A DNA stretch of 64,000 nt from Branchinecta lynchi. Taxonomy: Eukaryota > Arthropoda > Branchiopoda > Anostraca > Branchinectidae. This document shows, in pieces, positions 22,569-34,200 of the stretch. Position numbers and translations under genes: made by a program. The notes beneath the pieces were generated by a model. It saw only the letters and a program-made list of their open reading frames with translations, did not search any database and was not told the DNA's origin. The stretch is from assembly GCA_023053575.1 (NCBI GenBank), contig JAKZAP010000003.1, positions 2,208,561 through 2,272,560 on the forward strand, in the 5' to 3' direction. Numbering within the stretch: the stretch's first letter is position 1; each line of letters opens with the position of its first letter.

Positions 22569-25500
22569 TTATTTAGATTTATAACTTTCAATCAGCACTC
22601 TTTTCAACTTCCGTCTTATAGCATCTATGCTTACATTAAAATCAATCTCATTTTTCAATCTTTCCCAATGTAGAGGAATCAAATACCTCAGGCAAAAACG
22701 CGACCTCTCTGTAACTACCTTAGGAGTCCGCAGATTATATTTACCACGGGTTTCAACTTGTGAAGATGAAGGAGAAGAAATAAGACCCATCGATGCAAAA
22801 TATCTGGGGAGTTTTTCTCGTTCAAGCTTAATCTTAAACATAACACTTAAAAATTGGATACTTTGCCGAACAGGAAGAATATTATGAAGTGAAAAAAGGG
22901 TCTCTGTTGTGGATTTTAAGGGGAAGTTTGATGGCGATGGCAGAAAAGGTTTAAGGATACGAACTGCTTTATTTTGGATAATCTGTATAGGGGTAACATT
23001 ACTTTTAAAAGTGTTCAAAAAAATAATAGATGCATAATCAAAATGGGATTGCACAAGGGAGAAGTAAAGGGATTTAAGAGCGCAATATGGAAGAAGGTTT
23101 TTCAGTCTGCACATTATACCAACTCCACGGGCAGACTTTGCTCTAACCTGATTTATTTGCTCTTTCCATGACAAATTCTCATCAAACACAACTCCCAAAT
23201 ATCTTATCGATACAACCCTTTCAATAACAGACTCAGGTTCATTCGCAGAAAGGGAAACTGATTCTATATCTGGAAACTTGTGACCCGTTCTGCTGTAAAC
23301 AATAAACTTCGTCTTCTTTCTGTTCAGAAGTAGTCTATTATCAGAGAGCCAAGTAGACAATCTATCATATGTGGATGTTAAATTGACCACTAGCTCTTCA
23401 CGAGATTTACCAGAAACAGTTGCTGCAGTGTCGTCAGCAAACTGAGTGTCTATAGAAGAAACTCCAGTAGCTGAGCACAAATCATTAATGTAAACTAGGA
23501 AAAGCAGAGGTCCTAATACGGATCCCTGGGGAACACCAACCTTATCTGACTGCTGTAAAGAATCAGATCTAACATTGTTATATATAAGTATCTGCTGCCT
23601 CCCATGAAGATACGATTCAAGTAACCTAAGGCAATTACCACGAATACCAGCATTCGAAAGCTTATACAAAAGAATTTGATGAGAAATGGAATCAAAAGCT
23701 TTCTGTATGTCTAAAAATATAGTTGCAGGCGTTTCGCCACGGTCAAGACAATCACTAATATGTTGGACAATAATAGCCATAGGATGATCAGTGCAGTGCT
23801 CTTTTCTAAATCCAAACTGAAGTTTAGAAATGTAATCAAATTTCTCAAAAAAAGAATAAATTCTGTTATACAGTGCTCGCTCTACAACCTTCGAAAAAGC
23901 AGAGAGTATCGATATAGGACGATAATTAGCAGGAAGCCTCGGGTCATCACCTTTATGTAGGGCCACAATTCTTGCTGATTTAAATGTTGAAGGATAGACA
24001 CCAGTTACAAACATAAGATTAATAATGTGGCATAACACCGGTGATATAACTGGGAATATTTCTTTGACCAAATTAGTCGAAGATCCATCAAGGGCTTCAG
24101 ATGAACCGTTCTTCATTTTAGATATGATGTGTTTTAGTTCAATTTCAGTGACCGGGGAAAGGAACATGCTTTTATCAGAGGGAGGGGGCATGTGATCTTT
24201 AAATAAATCATTATTATTATTATTTGGAGAAACATGAGATGCATTAGCTGTTTTTTCACCGATGCTTACAAAATGAGCATTGAGCAAGTTCACTATTTCC
24301 TGCTCATCGGAAGAAAAATTACTATCACCACGTAACATTTCATTCGGAAATGAAGATTTCTGAGACCTTCCCAACAGAGAGTTAATAAGTCTCCAAGTGT
24401 GTTTTTGATCCCCACGAGCTTCTACAAATGATTTTTCAAAATATCTAGCTTTTGCTTTCCGAATTAACTGCGTCAGGACATTTTTATACTTTTTAAACTC
24501 TTCTTTATTTTTAGTAGATGGGAGTGACATAGATATTTTAAATAGCTTATTTTTTATTGAAATAGAGTGTAGAAGCCCGCGTGAGATCCATGGTTTTTTA
24601 GGGAGTGTGTATTTTTTTATTTTAATGCGCCTCAATGGACATGCTTCATCCAAGCACTCACGGAAATATTTTAAAAACAGAGCCGTAGAAATCTCAGGGC
24701 ATTCACATTCTAGAATTGCAGTCCAATCATTTAAATACAAAAGGTTCCTCAATTTATCCATTCCTTCTTTATCAATTTTTCGAGTTTGTTTAAATTCCGA
24801 AAATTTTGGTCTGTGATTAATTCCAACATCGGCAACTACCACACAATGGTCAGAAACATCTGTAAATATAATATGCGAAAGAGTAACGGGGATAGTAGAA
24901 AAAATATTATCAATGAGAGTAGCCGTATCTTCCGTAACCCGGGTCGCAGACCTGCATGATGGTAAAAGTGATTTTGATAGGTTCATGCTCAAAAACTCAA
25001 GCGATTTTTCATGCAAATGATTAGAAATTCCCGGTCTATTTGTCTGAGCTAACAATAAATTAATATTAAAATCACCCATTACCAGAACTTGCTCAGAATT
25101 CAAATTAGTCACATCTTCAATGAAGCATTCATAAATTCGCAAAAACTCTTGTAACGAAGCCGATGGTGATCGATAAACAACACAAACAAGAACTTTCCTA
25201 TTATCAATCACACACTCAATGCAAAGGCTCTCAAAAGTCATCTCTTGGTCATGCTTAGATAGTAGCTTCTTCACAACAAATGGAATATCATCCCGAACAA
25301 AAAGTCCAACTCCGCCACCCTGTCTATTTTCCCTATTATTAGAAATAAATTTAAATCCATCACAATTCATGAATTCTGCATTTTCATTACTTAAAAACGT
25401 TTCACATAGGCCTAAGATACTTACCCTGTGGTTACAAAGTAACTGCGAAACAAACTCGTGGCTACTAGCCAAACCTCGGCAGTTAAAAAGTGCTGATCTT

Positions 25501-25685
25501 AAGTTCCCATCAATTACAGGTGTTCCTAAATCCCCTTCAAATAAAAAATCCGTAGCAGGAAGGCTAGCTAAATGATCATCATAAACACCTTTAGCAAAAG
25601 GGGAAAAATCATAATAAATATTTTTTAGATCAAGCTGATCACCGAGGCGGCTCCCCAATCTTCCCCCAGACTCCCCACTACTCAC
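22569..25685 (-). CDS. LINE B ORF2: APE endonuclease and reverse transcriptase (1038 aa)
   Basis: Catalyses target-primed reverse transcription. Residues about 60-290 form an APE-type endonuclease: 'LFNCRG', catalytic Glu in 'GLCETF', 'VVYRSPSA', 'MGDFNINLL' and 'SDHCVVVADV'. Residues about 510-820 form the RT: 'ANYRPISILSAFSKVVE', 'GFRKEHCTDHP', 'IFLDIQKAFDSI', 'GVPQGSVLGPLLFLVYI' and the catalytic 'FADDTAATV' near residue 748. The C-terminal domain (830-1038) has 'RYLGVVFDENLSWKEQI' and ends with a basic tail. No RNase H or zinc knuckle. Length is normal for CR1/L2 ORF2, and no stop or frame break interrupts it, so it may be active or recently active. Start at 25685 is the first Met; about 30-60 residues precede the endonuclease. 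Confidence 0.9.
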   Translation of the reverse strand: MSSGESGGRLGSRLGDQLDLKNIYYDFSPFAKGVYDDHLASLPATDFLFEGDLGTPVIDGNLRSALFNCRGLASSHEFVSQLLCNHRVSILGLCETFLSNENAEFMNCDGFKFISNNRENRQGGGVGLFVRDDIPFVVKKLLSKHDQEMTFESLCIECVIDNRKVLVCVVYRSPSASLQEFLRIYECFIEDVTNLNSEQVLVMGDFNINLLLAQTNRPGISNHLHEKSLEFLSMNLSKSLLPSCRSATRVTEDTATLIDNIFSTIPVTLSHIIFTDVSDHCVVVADVGINHRPKFSEFKQTRKIDKEGMDKLRNLLYLNDWTAILECECPEISTALFLKYFRECLDEACPLRRIKIKKYTLPKKPWISRGLLHSISIKNKLFKISMSLPSTKNKEEFKKYKNVLTQLIRKAKARYFEKSFVEARGDQKHTWRLINSLLGRSQKSSFPNEMLRGDSNFSSDEQEIVNLLNAHFVSIGEKTANASHVSPNNNNNDLFKDHMPPPSDKSMFLSPVTEIELKHIISKMKNGSSEALDGSSTNLVKEIFPVISPVLCHIINLMFVTGVYPSTFKSARIVALHKGDDPRLPANYRPISILSAFSKVVERALYNRIYSFFEKFDYISKLQFGFRKEHCTDHPMAIIVQHISDCLDRGETPATIFLDIQKAFDSISHQILLYKLSNAGIRGNCLRLLESYLHGRQQILIYNNVRSDSLQQSDKVGVPQGSVLGPLLFLVYINDLCSATGVSSIDTQFADDTAATVSGKSREELVVNLTSTYDRLSTWLSDNRLLLNRKKTKFIVYSRTGHKFPDIESVSLSANEPESVIERVVSIRYLGVVFDENLSWKEQINQVRAKSARGVGIMCRLKNLLPYCALKSLYFSLVQSHFDYASIIFLNTFKSNVTPIQIIQNKAVRILKPFLPSPSNFPLKSTTETLFSLHNILPVRQSIQFLSVMFKIKLEREKLPRYFASMGLISSPSSSQVETRGKYNLRTPKVVTERSRFCLRYLIPLHWERLKNEIDFNVSIDAIRRKLKRVLIESYKSK

Positions 25686-25990
25686 GTGTTATATATAAAT
25701 TTCATCTTTACCTTATGTCCCAGGCAAGCACGACGGAAAAATGGAAATGGCATCGCACCACTAATCAGGCAAATCGGGTAAAAAAGTGGCAGAGAACAAA
25801 CAAGACCTCGAAACCTGATTTTTTTCACTAGACCTACTAACACTAGAAAACTAAAAAAAAAATTATACGCAAAAAACGAGGTTGTAGAACCCAACATGTA
25901 CACAACACTGTGACAGAAGTGGCAAGAAAATCAATCAAAATTTCTATCACAATACTAATAATAATAATAATCTCAAAGGGACAGCAAAAA

Positions 25991-26704
25991 CTAGCCCATC
26001 ACTCTTTCCCAGGGTGACGAGGCCGTGGATTTGGATTCAAGCCAAAGCTTCGAGCCCTTCTGTTTAACACGCGTAAACTTTGCGGAATCTGATTCACGTA
26101 AATCCTTTGCTTTCGCAAGAAGTTCATTTCGAGTAGCGTTTAGCTTGGGGGGAAGATCCGTGCACACACGAATGCCGCTCCCCTTCAATTTACGCACTGA
26201 GTTGAGAATCCTCTGAATGTTCTGTTCGGTTACAACCGAGATAAATACAGGTGCCGGACGAGGCCTTCGATTAGTAACGTTGACGTGGCCTGACAGACGA
26301 GACGGAGCATTGGAACCACCGAGCATGCGGTAGCACTTCGTAAGCTGAATGGGGTCGCTTATCTCCATTGTAACAGATAAAAGACTTTTCACATTTTCTT
26401 CAACTGTTTGAGACGGCCGCTCAGTAGGCATGCCATGAATTAACAAATTCAATTTGCGGTCCTTGACATCACTTTCCAGTACCTGATTCTCCAGTTGATC
26501 ACACCTTAATTTTTGATCCTCCAACTCCTTTTCCAGTTGCCCAATTTTTATATCTCGATCGGAGGCATCCTTTTTTAGCGTAGCTATTTCCCCCGTAAGG
26601 GACTGAATGGACTTGTTGATGTCTTTTTGAGAACGGATTACAGCATCAAGTTTTTCCGTTATACTCTTCACTGCTTCATCAAAGTTCTTTTGTGATACTG
26701 CCAT
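25991..26704 (-). CDS. LINE B ORF1: coiled-coil RNA-binding protein (237 aa)
   Basis: Presumed RNA chaperone of LINE B. Residues about 10-90 are a long heptad coiled coil ('KIGQLEKELEDQKLRCDQLE'). Residues about 90-170 resemble an L1 ORF1-type RRM ('LNLLIHGMP', 'ISDPIQLTKCYRMLGG', 'PVFISVVTEQNIQRILN'), and the basic C-terminus includes 'RVCTDLPPKLNATRNELLAK'. There is no PWWP domain and no zinc finger, in contrast to LINE A ORF1. It lies 305 bp upstream of ORF2 in the same transcript. The 5' UTR before it is at most about 130 bp. Confidence 0.8.
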   Translation of the reverse strand: MAVSQKNFDEAVKSITEKLDAVIRSQKDINKSIQSLTGEIATLKKDASDRDIKIGQLEKELEDQKLRCDQLENQVLESDVKDRKLNLLIHGMPTERPSQTVEENVKSLLSVTMEISDPIQLTKCYRMLGGSNAPSRLSGHVNVTNRRPRPAPVFISVVTEQNIQRILNSVRKLKGSGIRVCTDLPPKLNATRNELLAKAKDLRESDSAKFTRVKQKGSKLWLESKSTASSPWERVMG

Positions 26705-26859
26705 AATGATTGCAATAAAGCCACTTCCTTATTGATTAATGCAGCATGTAACCGAGCACAGGTAAACAGTAAATCTCCGGGCGAGCCAAAACCGGTTAGC
26801 TATTTCACTTTGGAATGCGACCTGCCTGATTGAATGACTGGCGAGAACTTTAACAGTTC

Positions 26860-29382
26860 AGATGGGCCGTGTCCAGCGTACGACCAATCAGCTACCAAAA
26901 CAATAGGATATTTAGTTTCAGTCACACCAGTTCCGGCATAATCTCGTATTATCTGCAGCATATGCGCATGACTGTTCAAACTTCCAAGTTTCAGCCCAGT
27001 AAATCCACTCGTTCGATCCCTAGACATGCTACACCATTTCCGGTACTCCCCCCATCTTCCCCTACCGTGGTCGAATCTGGTTCGACTAAAAAACGGATCA
27101 TCTAAAGCATCTGCTTTTATACCATCTATCAAATTTCACTCGAATCTGATCATTTTTGGAAAATTCCGGTACCCCCCCCCCCCACACACCGTTGGACCTG
27201 AATCCCCTCTTTCCCTCCATCAAGCTTTACTGAAATCGGAGCATAGCTTATCTTCAAATTTTCAGTACCCCCCCCCCCCCTCCTCTACCACTGCCGAATC
27301 TGGCCCGAACACCAAATAACTAATCTAGGCCGCACAAGCTCGGCACTGTCGAACTTGCGTCTCATTCGGTCCATCTGTTTGGTTTTTGTGCATGTCAGAA
27401 GTTTCCGACCCCAACTCCCCCAAACATGGTCGCATACAGTTCCAACGCATGTTTTACATGTCGAGGTCATAGATTCTTATCACCCATTAAGTTTCACTCG
27501 AATCAGACCACTCGTTCGCAATTTGCAGCAGTTTCCATATTTCCCTTCCCTCGCTCCCCCCAAGATACTGCCTGCAAAGTTTCGTTCTCTTAGTACATGT
27601 GGAACTATTATAACTCGCGACTACCGGAATTCTATGAAACCCCCTTCAACCCCCCAACCCCCCCGAGCCCCCAAAACCACCTGGCTCCTTCAATTTTGTA
27701 TATAGGCCTAATGCATGTTCTTTCAATTAATTTCGGTCCCATTCCCTCTACTTCAAGCGTTTTTTAGTTCCCCCCCCCCCCCACATCCCCCACAGGTCTC
27801 GGACCCGACTCACCCTTGACACCGAACATCTGAGGCGATAGCTCTTTCGAACTGACAAGTTCCATTCAAATTCGATCACCCGTTCAAACGTTATACATGC
27901 CACTAGATTCCGGACTCCCATCCATCCACTCCCCCACGATGGTCGGATCTGAGAAACGACTATTCTCTAGTCAATCTGTTCGGATCCCTGACATACCTGC
28001 CAAGTTTCATCGTCCTAGCACATCAGGAAGTACGCCGAACTCGCAGGATCACTAGAAGTCCGCCCCCCTAACTCCCCCACAGTGCCCGGACCCGGTCCAG
28101 TTATGTCAATGACGTATCTAGGACTTGTGCTTTTTCTTCCCACCAAGTTTCATCCCGATCCCTCCACTCTAAGCGTTTGTCAAGATTTCCGGTTCCCTCC
28201 ACAAGCTCCCCCCCCCCCAGTGTCCTCGGATCCTGTCCGGATTTAAAGTGGGACGTCTCAGACACGAGGTCATCCTAAATATCAACTTTCATCAAGATCC
28301 GATCACCCGTTCGCAAGTTAAAAAAAATACCTCAATTTTGGCTTCCTCGTCCCTCCCCCCCCCCCCCAGATGGTCGGGTCGGGGAAGTGACTTTTCCTAT
28401 TTAACCTGGTCGGGTCCTTGGCATGCTTGCCAACTTTCATTATCCTAGCACATCAGGAAGCATCGAACTCGTGGGATCACTAGAAATTCGGACTACCCCC
28501 CCCCCCCCAACTCCCCCAAAGTGAGCGGATCCGTTCCGGTTATGTCAGTCAGGTATCTAGGACTTGTGCTTGTTCTTTCCACCAAGTTTCATCCGGATCC
28601 CTCCACTTTAAGTGTTTGTCAAGATTTCCGGTTCCCTCCGCCAGCTCCCCCCCCCAGTGTCATCGGATCCGGTCCGGATTTAAATAGGGGTGTCTGAGAC
28701 ATGATGGTATCCTAAATATCAACTTTCATCAAGATCCGATCACCCGTTCACAAGTTAAAAATACCTCAATTTTGGCTTCCCCGTCCCTCCACCCCCACCC
28801 CCCCAGATGGTCGGATCGGGGAAGTGACTATTTCCTATTCAATCTGGTCGGGTTCTTAACATGCTTGCCAACTACAAAATTCGGACCCCCCCTCCCCCCC
28901 AACTCCCCCAAAGTGAGCGGATCCGTTCCCGTTATGTCAGTCAGGTATGTAGGACTTGTGCTTGTTCTTTCCACCAAGTTATATCCGGATCCCTCCACTC
29001 TAAGCGTTTTTCAAGATTTTCGGTTTCCCCCTCCAACTCCCCCCAATGTCACCGGATCCGGTCTGGATTTAAAATGGAACGTCTGAGACACGAGGTTCTT
29101 CCATATATCAAGTTTCGTTAAGTTCCGATCACCCGTTCGTAAGCTAAAAATATATGATTTTTCCTAAATTTTCCGGATTCCCCCTCCCTCTACTCCCCTC
29201 AAGATGGTCGGATCGGGGAAGCGATTATTTCTAATTTAATCTAGTCCGGTCCCTGATATGCCTGCCAAGTTTCATCGTCCTAGCTTATCTGGAAGTGCCC
29301 GAACTAGCAAAACCGGGACCGACTGACGGACAGAAATTACAATCGCTATTATGGCACTTGGCTGAAGGGTAAGTGCCATAAA
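26860..29382 (-). mobile_element. Family 1 repeat, copy 1B, inverted
   Basis: Same units as copy 1A in opposite orientation: C runs instead of G runs, 'CAAGTTTCATC', 'GATCACCCGTTC', 'GATGGTCGGATC'. Ends at the right with the palindrome TATGGCACTTG...AAGTGCCATA at 29350-29380. The left terminus is missing or joined to the LINE B insertion. The many proline-rich ORFs are artefacts of the C runs. The element ends 44 bp before the Polinton target duplication. Confidence 0.75.
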
Positions 29383-29420
29383 AACCTACTGTCACATAAC
29401 TTTCAAAACAATAAATGACA

Positions 29421-29426
29421 ATTGAC
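29421..29426. repeat. Polinton target-site duplication, left
   Basis: ATTGAC immediately before the AG that opens the left terminal repeat. The same six bases follow the final CT of the right repeat at 42771-42776. Six bases is the standard duplication for Polinton/Maverick insertion. Confidence 0.95.
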
Positions 29427-30149
29427 AGTAGTATATAATACCGGCTCCCACTCCACCCTCCCCCCAATTTCAAAACCCCATTTTAACATCAATTTCTTAA
29501 ATTTTAACATCCTTTTTACCAAATTATCCCCCTTTTTAAGAACATTTTTATTTTCTTACTTCCAAAATAAAGGATACAAGAAATGAGAATATTACCCTTT
29601 ACTACATATAAAATACTATAATATACACTAAAATACTTTTTTTTTACATTTTTCTATTTTTATTCAAATATTACTGAGTAAACAGTTCTAAATCCACATA
29701 TGTTTCTTTGTTCTTGTTTTCGCGTACAATCGGTTGCAAAACTAGATTTTTCTTTAAAAGTAATTCGTTAGCAATGGCATTATATTTCTGTGTTATAAAC
29801 AAATCACATGGTTTGTCATTATGATTAATGACTACAACCAACTTATCACCATATTTTGTCTTAGCAATTCTCATTTTAACGATAGTATATTTCAAACCTA
29901 ACACTAGTTCTTCTTTCCTGATTGTCTCATTGTATTTATTCATTCTGATTGTATTCAAGACTTCCTTTGTTGACTCCATTTATTAGTGGATGATTTTATT
30001 AAATAAAAATCCAGGCTCACAAACTCACATACATATTTTTATTGATAATATCTAACGTAGCTTTTCTTTCATAATATATAACACAGTAAACATTATATGG
30101 TACGGGTTGATTATCTTTCAACGTTAAACTTATTTCAATATCAGCAGTT
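29427..30149 (+). repeat. Polinton left terminal inverted repeat
   Basis: Begins AGTAGTATATAATACCGG and matches the complement of 42047-42770. I count three substitutions (one changes Lys to Arg in the repeat-encoded protein) and one A/T-run length difference (9 versus 10). It includes the whole 102-aa gene and a copy of the last 43 codons of the major capsid gene. Similarity stops at 'CAGCAGTT'. Confidence 0.95.
29671..29979 (-). CDS. TIR-encoded 102-aa protein, left copy
   Basis: Small soluble protein, pI near neutral by eye, without membrane segment or signal peptide. The core 'LVLGLKYTIVKMRIAKTKYG' followed by 'DKLVVVINHNDK' looks like alternating beta strands. I suspect an OB-fold-like single-strand DNA binding role, as would suit protein-primed replication, but this is inference. 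It starts with the element's TAATAAATG motif. An identical gene except for one residue lies in the right repeat at 42217-42525, pointing toward the opposite end. Its location entirely inside the terminal repeat means the element carries two copies kept alike by repeat exchange. Confidence 0.7.
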   Translation of the reverse strand: MESTKEVLNTIRMNKYNETIRKEELVLGLKYTIVKMRIAKTKYGDKLVVVINHNDKPCDLFITQKYNAIANELLLKKNLVLQPIVRENKNKETYVDLELFTQ

Positions 30150-30329
30150 ATATATACTTGATTCTCTCTGATCGATATTTATCATATCATCAGATTAAAA
30201 TCTCCTCAACGTATCCAACAATTCTACCTCTAGTACTGATAAAGCTCTTAAGGCAACAAAAAAACAGGAAATCTCATTGCGCATTAGATGATTCACATCA
30301 CAAAACATTTCGTTGCGGAGATTTTTCGG

Positions 30330-30520
30330 GCCCCGTTGGCAGAATGCTCTAAGTCGTGCAAACCTAGAAACCATTGTATCAACGATGTCGTCAGATCGAA
30401 TCCCACTACCAGCAATCCGTTGATAGTGAGTGATGGCGAAAAAAACTCAGAGATGAGTTTCCTTCCCATACGGGGCTACCCCAGACATATGTATATGTGT
30501 GTAGATATGATATTTTAACA
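30330..30520 (+). mobile_element. Possible tRNA-derived SINE inside the Polinton
   Basis: 'GTTGGCAGAATGCTCTAAG' at 30335-30353 resembles a Leu/Ser-type tRNA A box, and 'GATCGAATCCCAC' at 30394-30406 resembles a B box about 45 bp further. The segment is less AT-rich than the rest of the element and has no ORF with support. The tRNA arms no longer pair fully, so if real it is a decayed SINE. The remainder 30521-30566 is AT-rich. Confidence 0.35.
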
Positions 30521-30566
30521 ACATCTTCAATCTTCAAAGTCTGGGGTGGGAGGTTTTGCAAAAATT

Positions 30567-30986
30567 TTATATTTTTGGTAAATTTTCTTGACTTTTTATA
30601 GATTTATTACAATATTTATAGCCATTCAGACGGACTTGTTTCATGTATTTTTCGCGAGGAAAAAATCGAAAGGTTTTACGCATCTCTGTTTCTCTCTGAA
30701 TTACCTCCTCAATTGTTAATTGTCCGCATTTTAGCATTGACAACAACTCAGTATAAAAATTTTAATTTGTCCTAAATTCTGCTTTTCTATCAGCAATGCT
30801 TAACTGCTTTTCAATTATTTCGATGATAACAGCACCCAAACTTAAAGAAGCTAAAGGTAGCACTAGAAACGCAGACATTCCTGCTGCCGAAAAGAGGAAT
30901 TTGGATACAAGTAAGCTATTACTTATACGATTGTAGTACTTGTAACTGCGACGGTAAACATACATTTTCTTTTATAATTCTTCCAT
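30567..30986 (-). pseudogene. Small membrane-protein gene with two in-frame stops
   Basis: The TAATAAATG start motif lies at 30992-30984 on the minus strand. In that frame a TAA follows at codon 5 (30974-30972), then a 67-codon stretch (30762-30965) with one strong hydrophobic segment ('SAAGMSAFLVLPLASLSLGA'), then a TAA at 30764-30762, then a further open stretch to 30567 rich in charged residues ('EVIQRETEMRKTFRFF'). Everything is in one frame, so I read it as one gene of about 139 codons with two nonsense changes. The intact middle could still be made from the Met at 30965. Function unknown; a virion membrane or morphogenesis protein is possible. Confidence 0.45.
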
Positions 30987-31209
30987 TTATTATATAATAA
31001 AATTTGTTTCAGAAATTATTTGATTGAATGAAAGCTTCGCGATTCGGAACACATCTGCTATCTACGGAACTCTACTGAAACTTTCTTGACTGGTCAGAGA
31101 ATCTAGACAGCGCTTGCTCTGTGAAACGCATACTGAAACCAGTGCATTTCTTTACGACTAAGAAAACGCAGACGGGAGAAATTCATTAATAAAAATGTTC
31201 CCCTATTAA

Positions 31210-34200
31210 ATGATGAATACTGCAGAGGTTATTCAGCTTTGTAAAAAGGTTATATCGAACAACAAATCGGTTAAACAAAGATTACCGCTATACACATATA
31301 ATGAACTGCAGACTTATGCGAAAATTAACAAAATCAAAACAAATGGAGCTAAGAAACATGAAATAACAAATAATATAATAAACCATCTTAATAAGTATAT
31401 TTTGATAGCTGAAGATAAAATTAAAATTGAACGCAGAAACGAAAGAACTCATAATAAGAACAGACCATCCGACTACAAACCAGAACCGAGATTACGAACC
31501 ATTCTGGAAGATGAGATAAAAGAAAATAATACTACCATTACAAAAATAAAACAAGAGAAGGAAAAGATAAAAGAAAAAGAGGCAAGTGAATTAAAGAAAT
31601 TTCTGAAAAACAAGAACCTATCAACTCGCGGAAACCGAGAAGAAGTACTAAAAAGATTTGGAGAATACTATAATAATATTATTACCAAACATAAAGATTC
31701 CGTACAGAAAAATAGAGATATCATAAGAGATCAAACAGAAAGACGTGATAACAGTAGACAGAAAGTAATCGATTTATCAACTCTCTTTATAAATAAGAAA
31801 AAAATCAAAGAAGAAAAATTAATTCCTGATCATTTATTTAGAATTGAAGAAGAACAACAACCTACTATCTCTAGGGAAAATGAGAATTTGTACACTGTAA
31901 ACGTTTCAGTTGAAAGCAATGGAAGAGATGAACATACTCTTATTGCTTTTGTTTTCGCAGATTTGAGACGAAGAATGAATGAACTTTATCAGTATAGAGT
32001 TCAGTTTGTAACTCGTGTTATTTTCCATCGACAGGAGAATGATGAAGAAGTAGTAGTGTATTACAACAGTACTTCTTGGATTTTAAATAAAAATAGCATT
32101 CTTACTCATAATCATTTGAATGATAATAACAAGAGACTTAGTTCTTTAAGTAATACCCCTCGATCTGGGCTACAATTTAGTCGGTATGAAGGAATTGATT
32201 ATAGGATGACACGAATAGAATCTTACATGGGAGGAACGTTTAAAATACTGCCAGATTTCGTAAAAAATAAAAGAGCTTGCTTGAATATTGAAAATAACGA
32301 CCAGAAATGTTTCCTTTGGTCTATCTTAGCAAATCTACATCCAGCTAAGGATCATCCGGAAAGAATTTCGAAATATAAACAATATGAGAACGAATTTGAT
32401 TTCGAAGGGGTTACCAACTTCCCAATGGATACTAAAGATATACACAAATTTGAAAATAGATACAACATTAAGATTTGTTTATTTCAAATTGAAAAAGAGA
32501 AAATTATCAGAAGTCATATACTAAAAAGTACAATCAATGGCAAAACAGCTAAACATGTTATTAATTTATTATATTTCAATAATCATTATGTACTGGTAAA
32601 GGATCTGAGCAGATTAGTTGGTAGTCAAATCTCTAAAAATAAAACAAAGACATACCTATGCACTTTTTGCGGAAGGCATTTTACAAAAGAAGAACAATAT
32701 GAAAAACATGAGAGTAAAAATAATTGCGAAGATCCTGATATTATAATGCCTGCTGAAGGTTCAAGTATACAATATAAAAATATTGCAAAACAAATGAAAG
32801 TACCTTATTGCATAATAGCAGACTTTGAGTCTTATCACGAAGAATACAATCAGGTAAACGGAAAGAAAACAATAAAAGTGGCCAAACAGAAACCATTTGC
32901 TTACGGATTTCAGGTATGCTGTTCCTTTGATACAAACCAGAACAAATACTACGATTATTTCGGTGAAGACGCTGCAGAACATTTTGTTAAAACCGTTACA
33001 AAAGTATCCACAGAAATTGCAAACAAATATGAAAGCAGACAAAGAAACCATACTTATACCAATGCAGAAATTACCGAAAAATTGAAAAATCTAATGAATA
33101 AGACTTGTCACATCTGTACAACTGAAATTACTGAAAATCCTCACTTTGATCACGACCACATGACAGGAGAAGATAGGGCATTTGCTCATGCTGAATGTAA
33201 TATGAAATACAGGATTCCTAGGCATTTCCCGGTAGTAATGCATAATTTATCAAAATATGATTCTCATTTATTTGTTAGAGATTTAATACCTGATAACGGA
33301 ATTTTTGAAAGTGCAGAAAGTTTCATATCATTCTCGAAATCAATCAGTATAACAAAGACTGATACGGAAATAAAATATGAGATGTGGTTTATAGATTCAA
33401 TTAGATTTATGGCTTCATCTTTAGACAAACTATCAGCAAATTTAGCAACATGTGATTGCAAAGTACCTTGTAATCATCTAAGACAGAATTTCAAGTTCAC
33501 ATCTAACAGCTTCAAAAATGACGATGAGTTCAAAGAAATAATTAAAAAAGGGGTGTATCCCTATGAATTCGTAGATAGTTTCGATAAAATGAATTGTACA
33601 AAGTTACCATCCATAGAAAGCTTTTATTCCAGGTTGACGGGGAAAGGTATTGAAAAAAGTGATTATAAAAGAGCGGTATCTATATGGAAACAATTTAACT
33701 GTGAAACATTACTTGATTATACTAAATTATACCTAAAAAGTGATGTGTTAATATTGTCGGATGTTGTAGAGAATTTCAGAAATGTGTGTATACATAATTA
33801 TGATCTTGATCCACTTCATTACTTCTCAGCTCCAGGACTAACATGGGATGCTTTCCTAAAACATTCGAAAGTAGACTTACCGTTATTCTCAAAGGAAGAC
33901 ATGTATACCTTTATAGAAAAAGGAATAAGAGGTGGTGTATCCCAATGTATAAAAAGATACGCAAAAGCGAATAATAAATACACAAGTGATTATAATAAGA
34001 ATAAGCCATCTAATTATTTAGTGTATTTGGATAAAAATAATTTATATGGGTGGGCAATGTCACAAGATTTACCAGCGAATGATTTCCAATTCATTTCCAT
34101 ACCGGATGATTTGAAAGAAAGGAATGAATACGAATCATTCGAGTATTACAACCATCAAAAACTCATATGAATTCGATAATGAAATTACAGAATGTAGGTG

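Larger units (their letters stand above)
22161..26835 (-). mobile_element. LINE B: near-complete CR1/L2-like retrotransposon
   Basis: Complete two-gene LINE on the minus strand: ORF1 25991-26704, ORF2 22569-25685, both open, 305 bp apart. The 3' UTR at 22194-22568 contains an A20 stretch of the plus strand (22519-22540). The 3' end consists of repeated AAGGTTC (plus strand) rather than poly(A), as in CR1-type elements. Matching words outside both ends ('ATGACTAGTCC' near 22146 and 'ATGACTGGCG' near 26833) suggest a short target duplication. 5' boundary approximate. Confidence 0.8.

Noticed and set aside
30158..30518. Plus-strand ORFs of 64 and 76 codons in the left Polinton arm
   Set aside because: They overlap each other and the SINE-like island, and lack the TAAATG motif used by the other genes.
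32741..33461. Minus-strand ORFs within the polymerase gene
   Set aside because: Antisense shadows of polB without start motif or domain.
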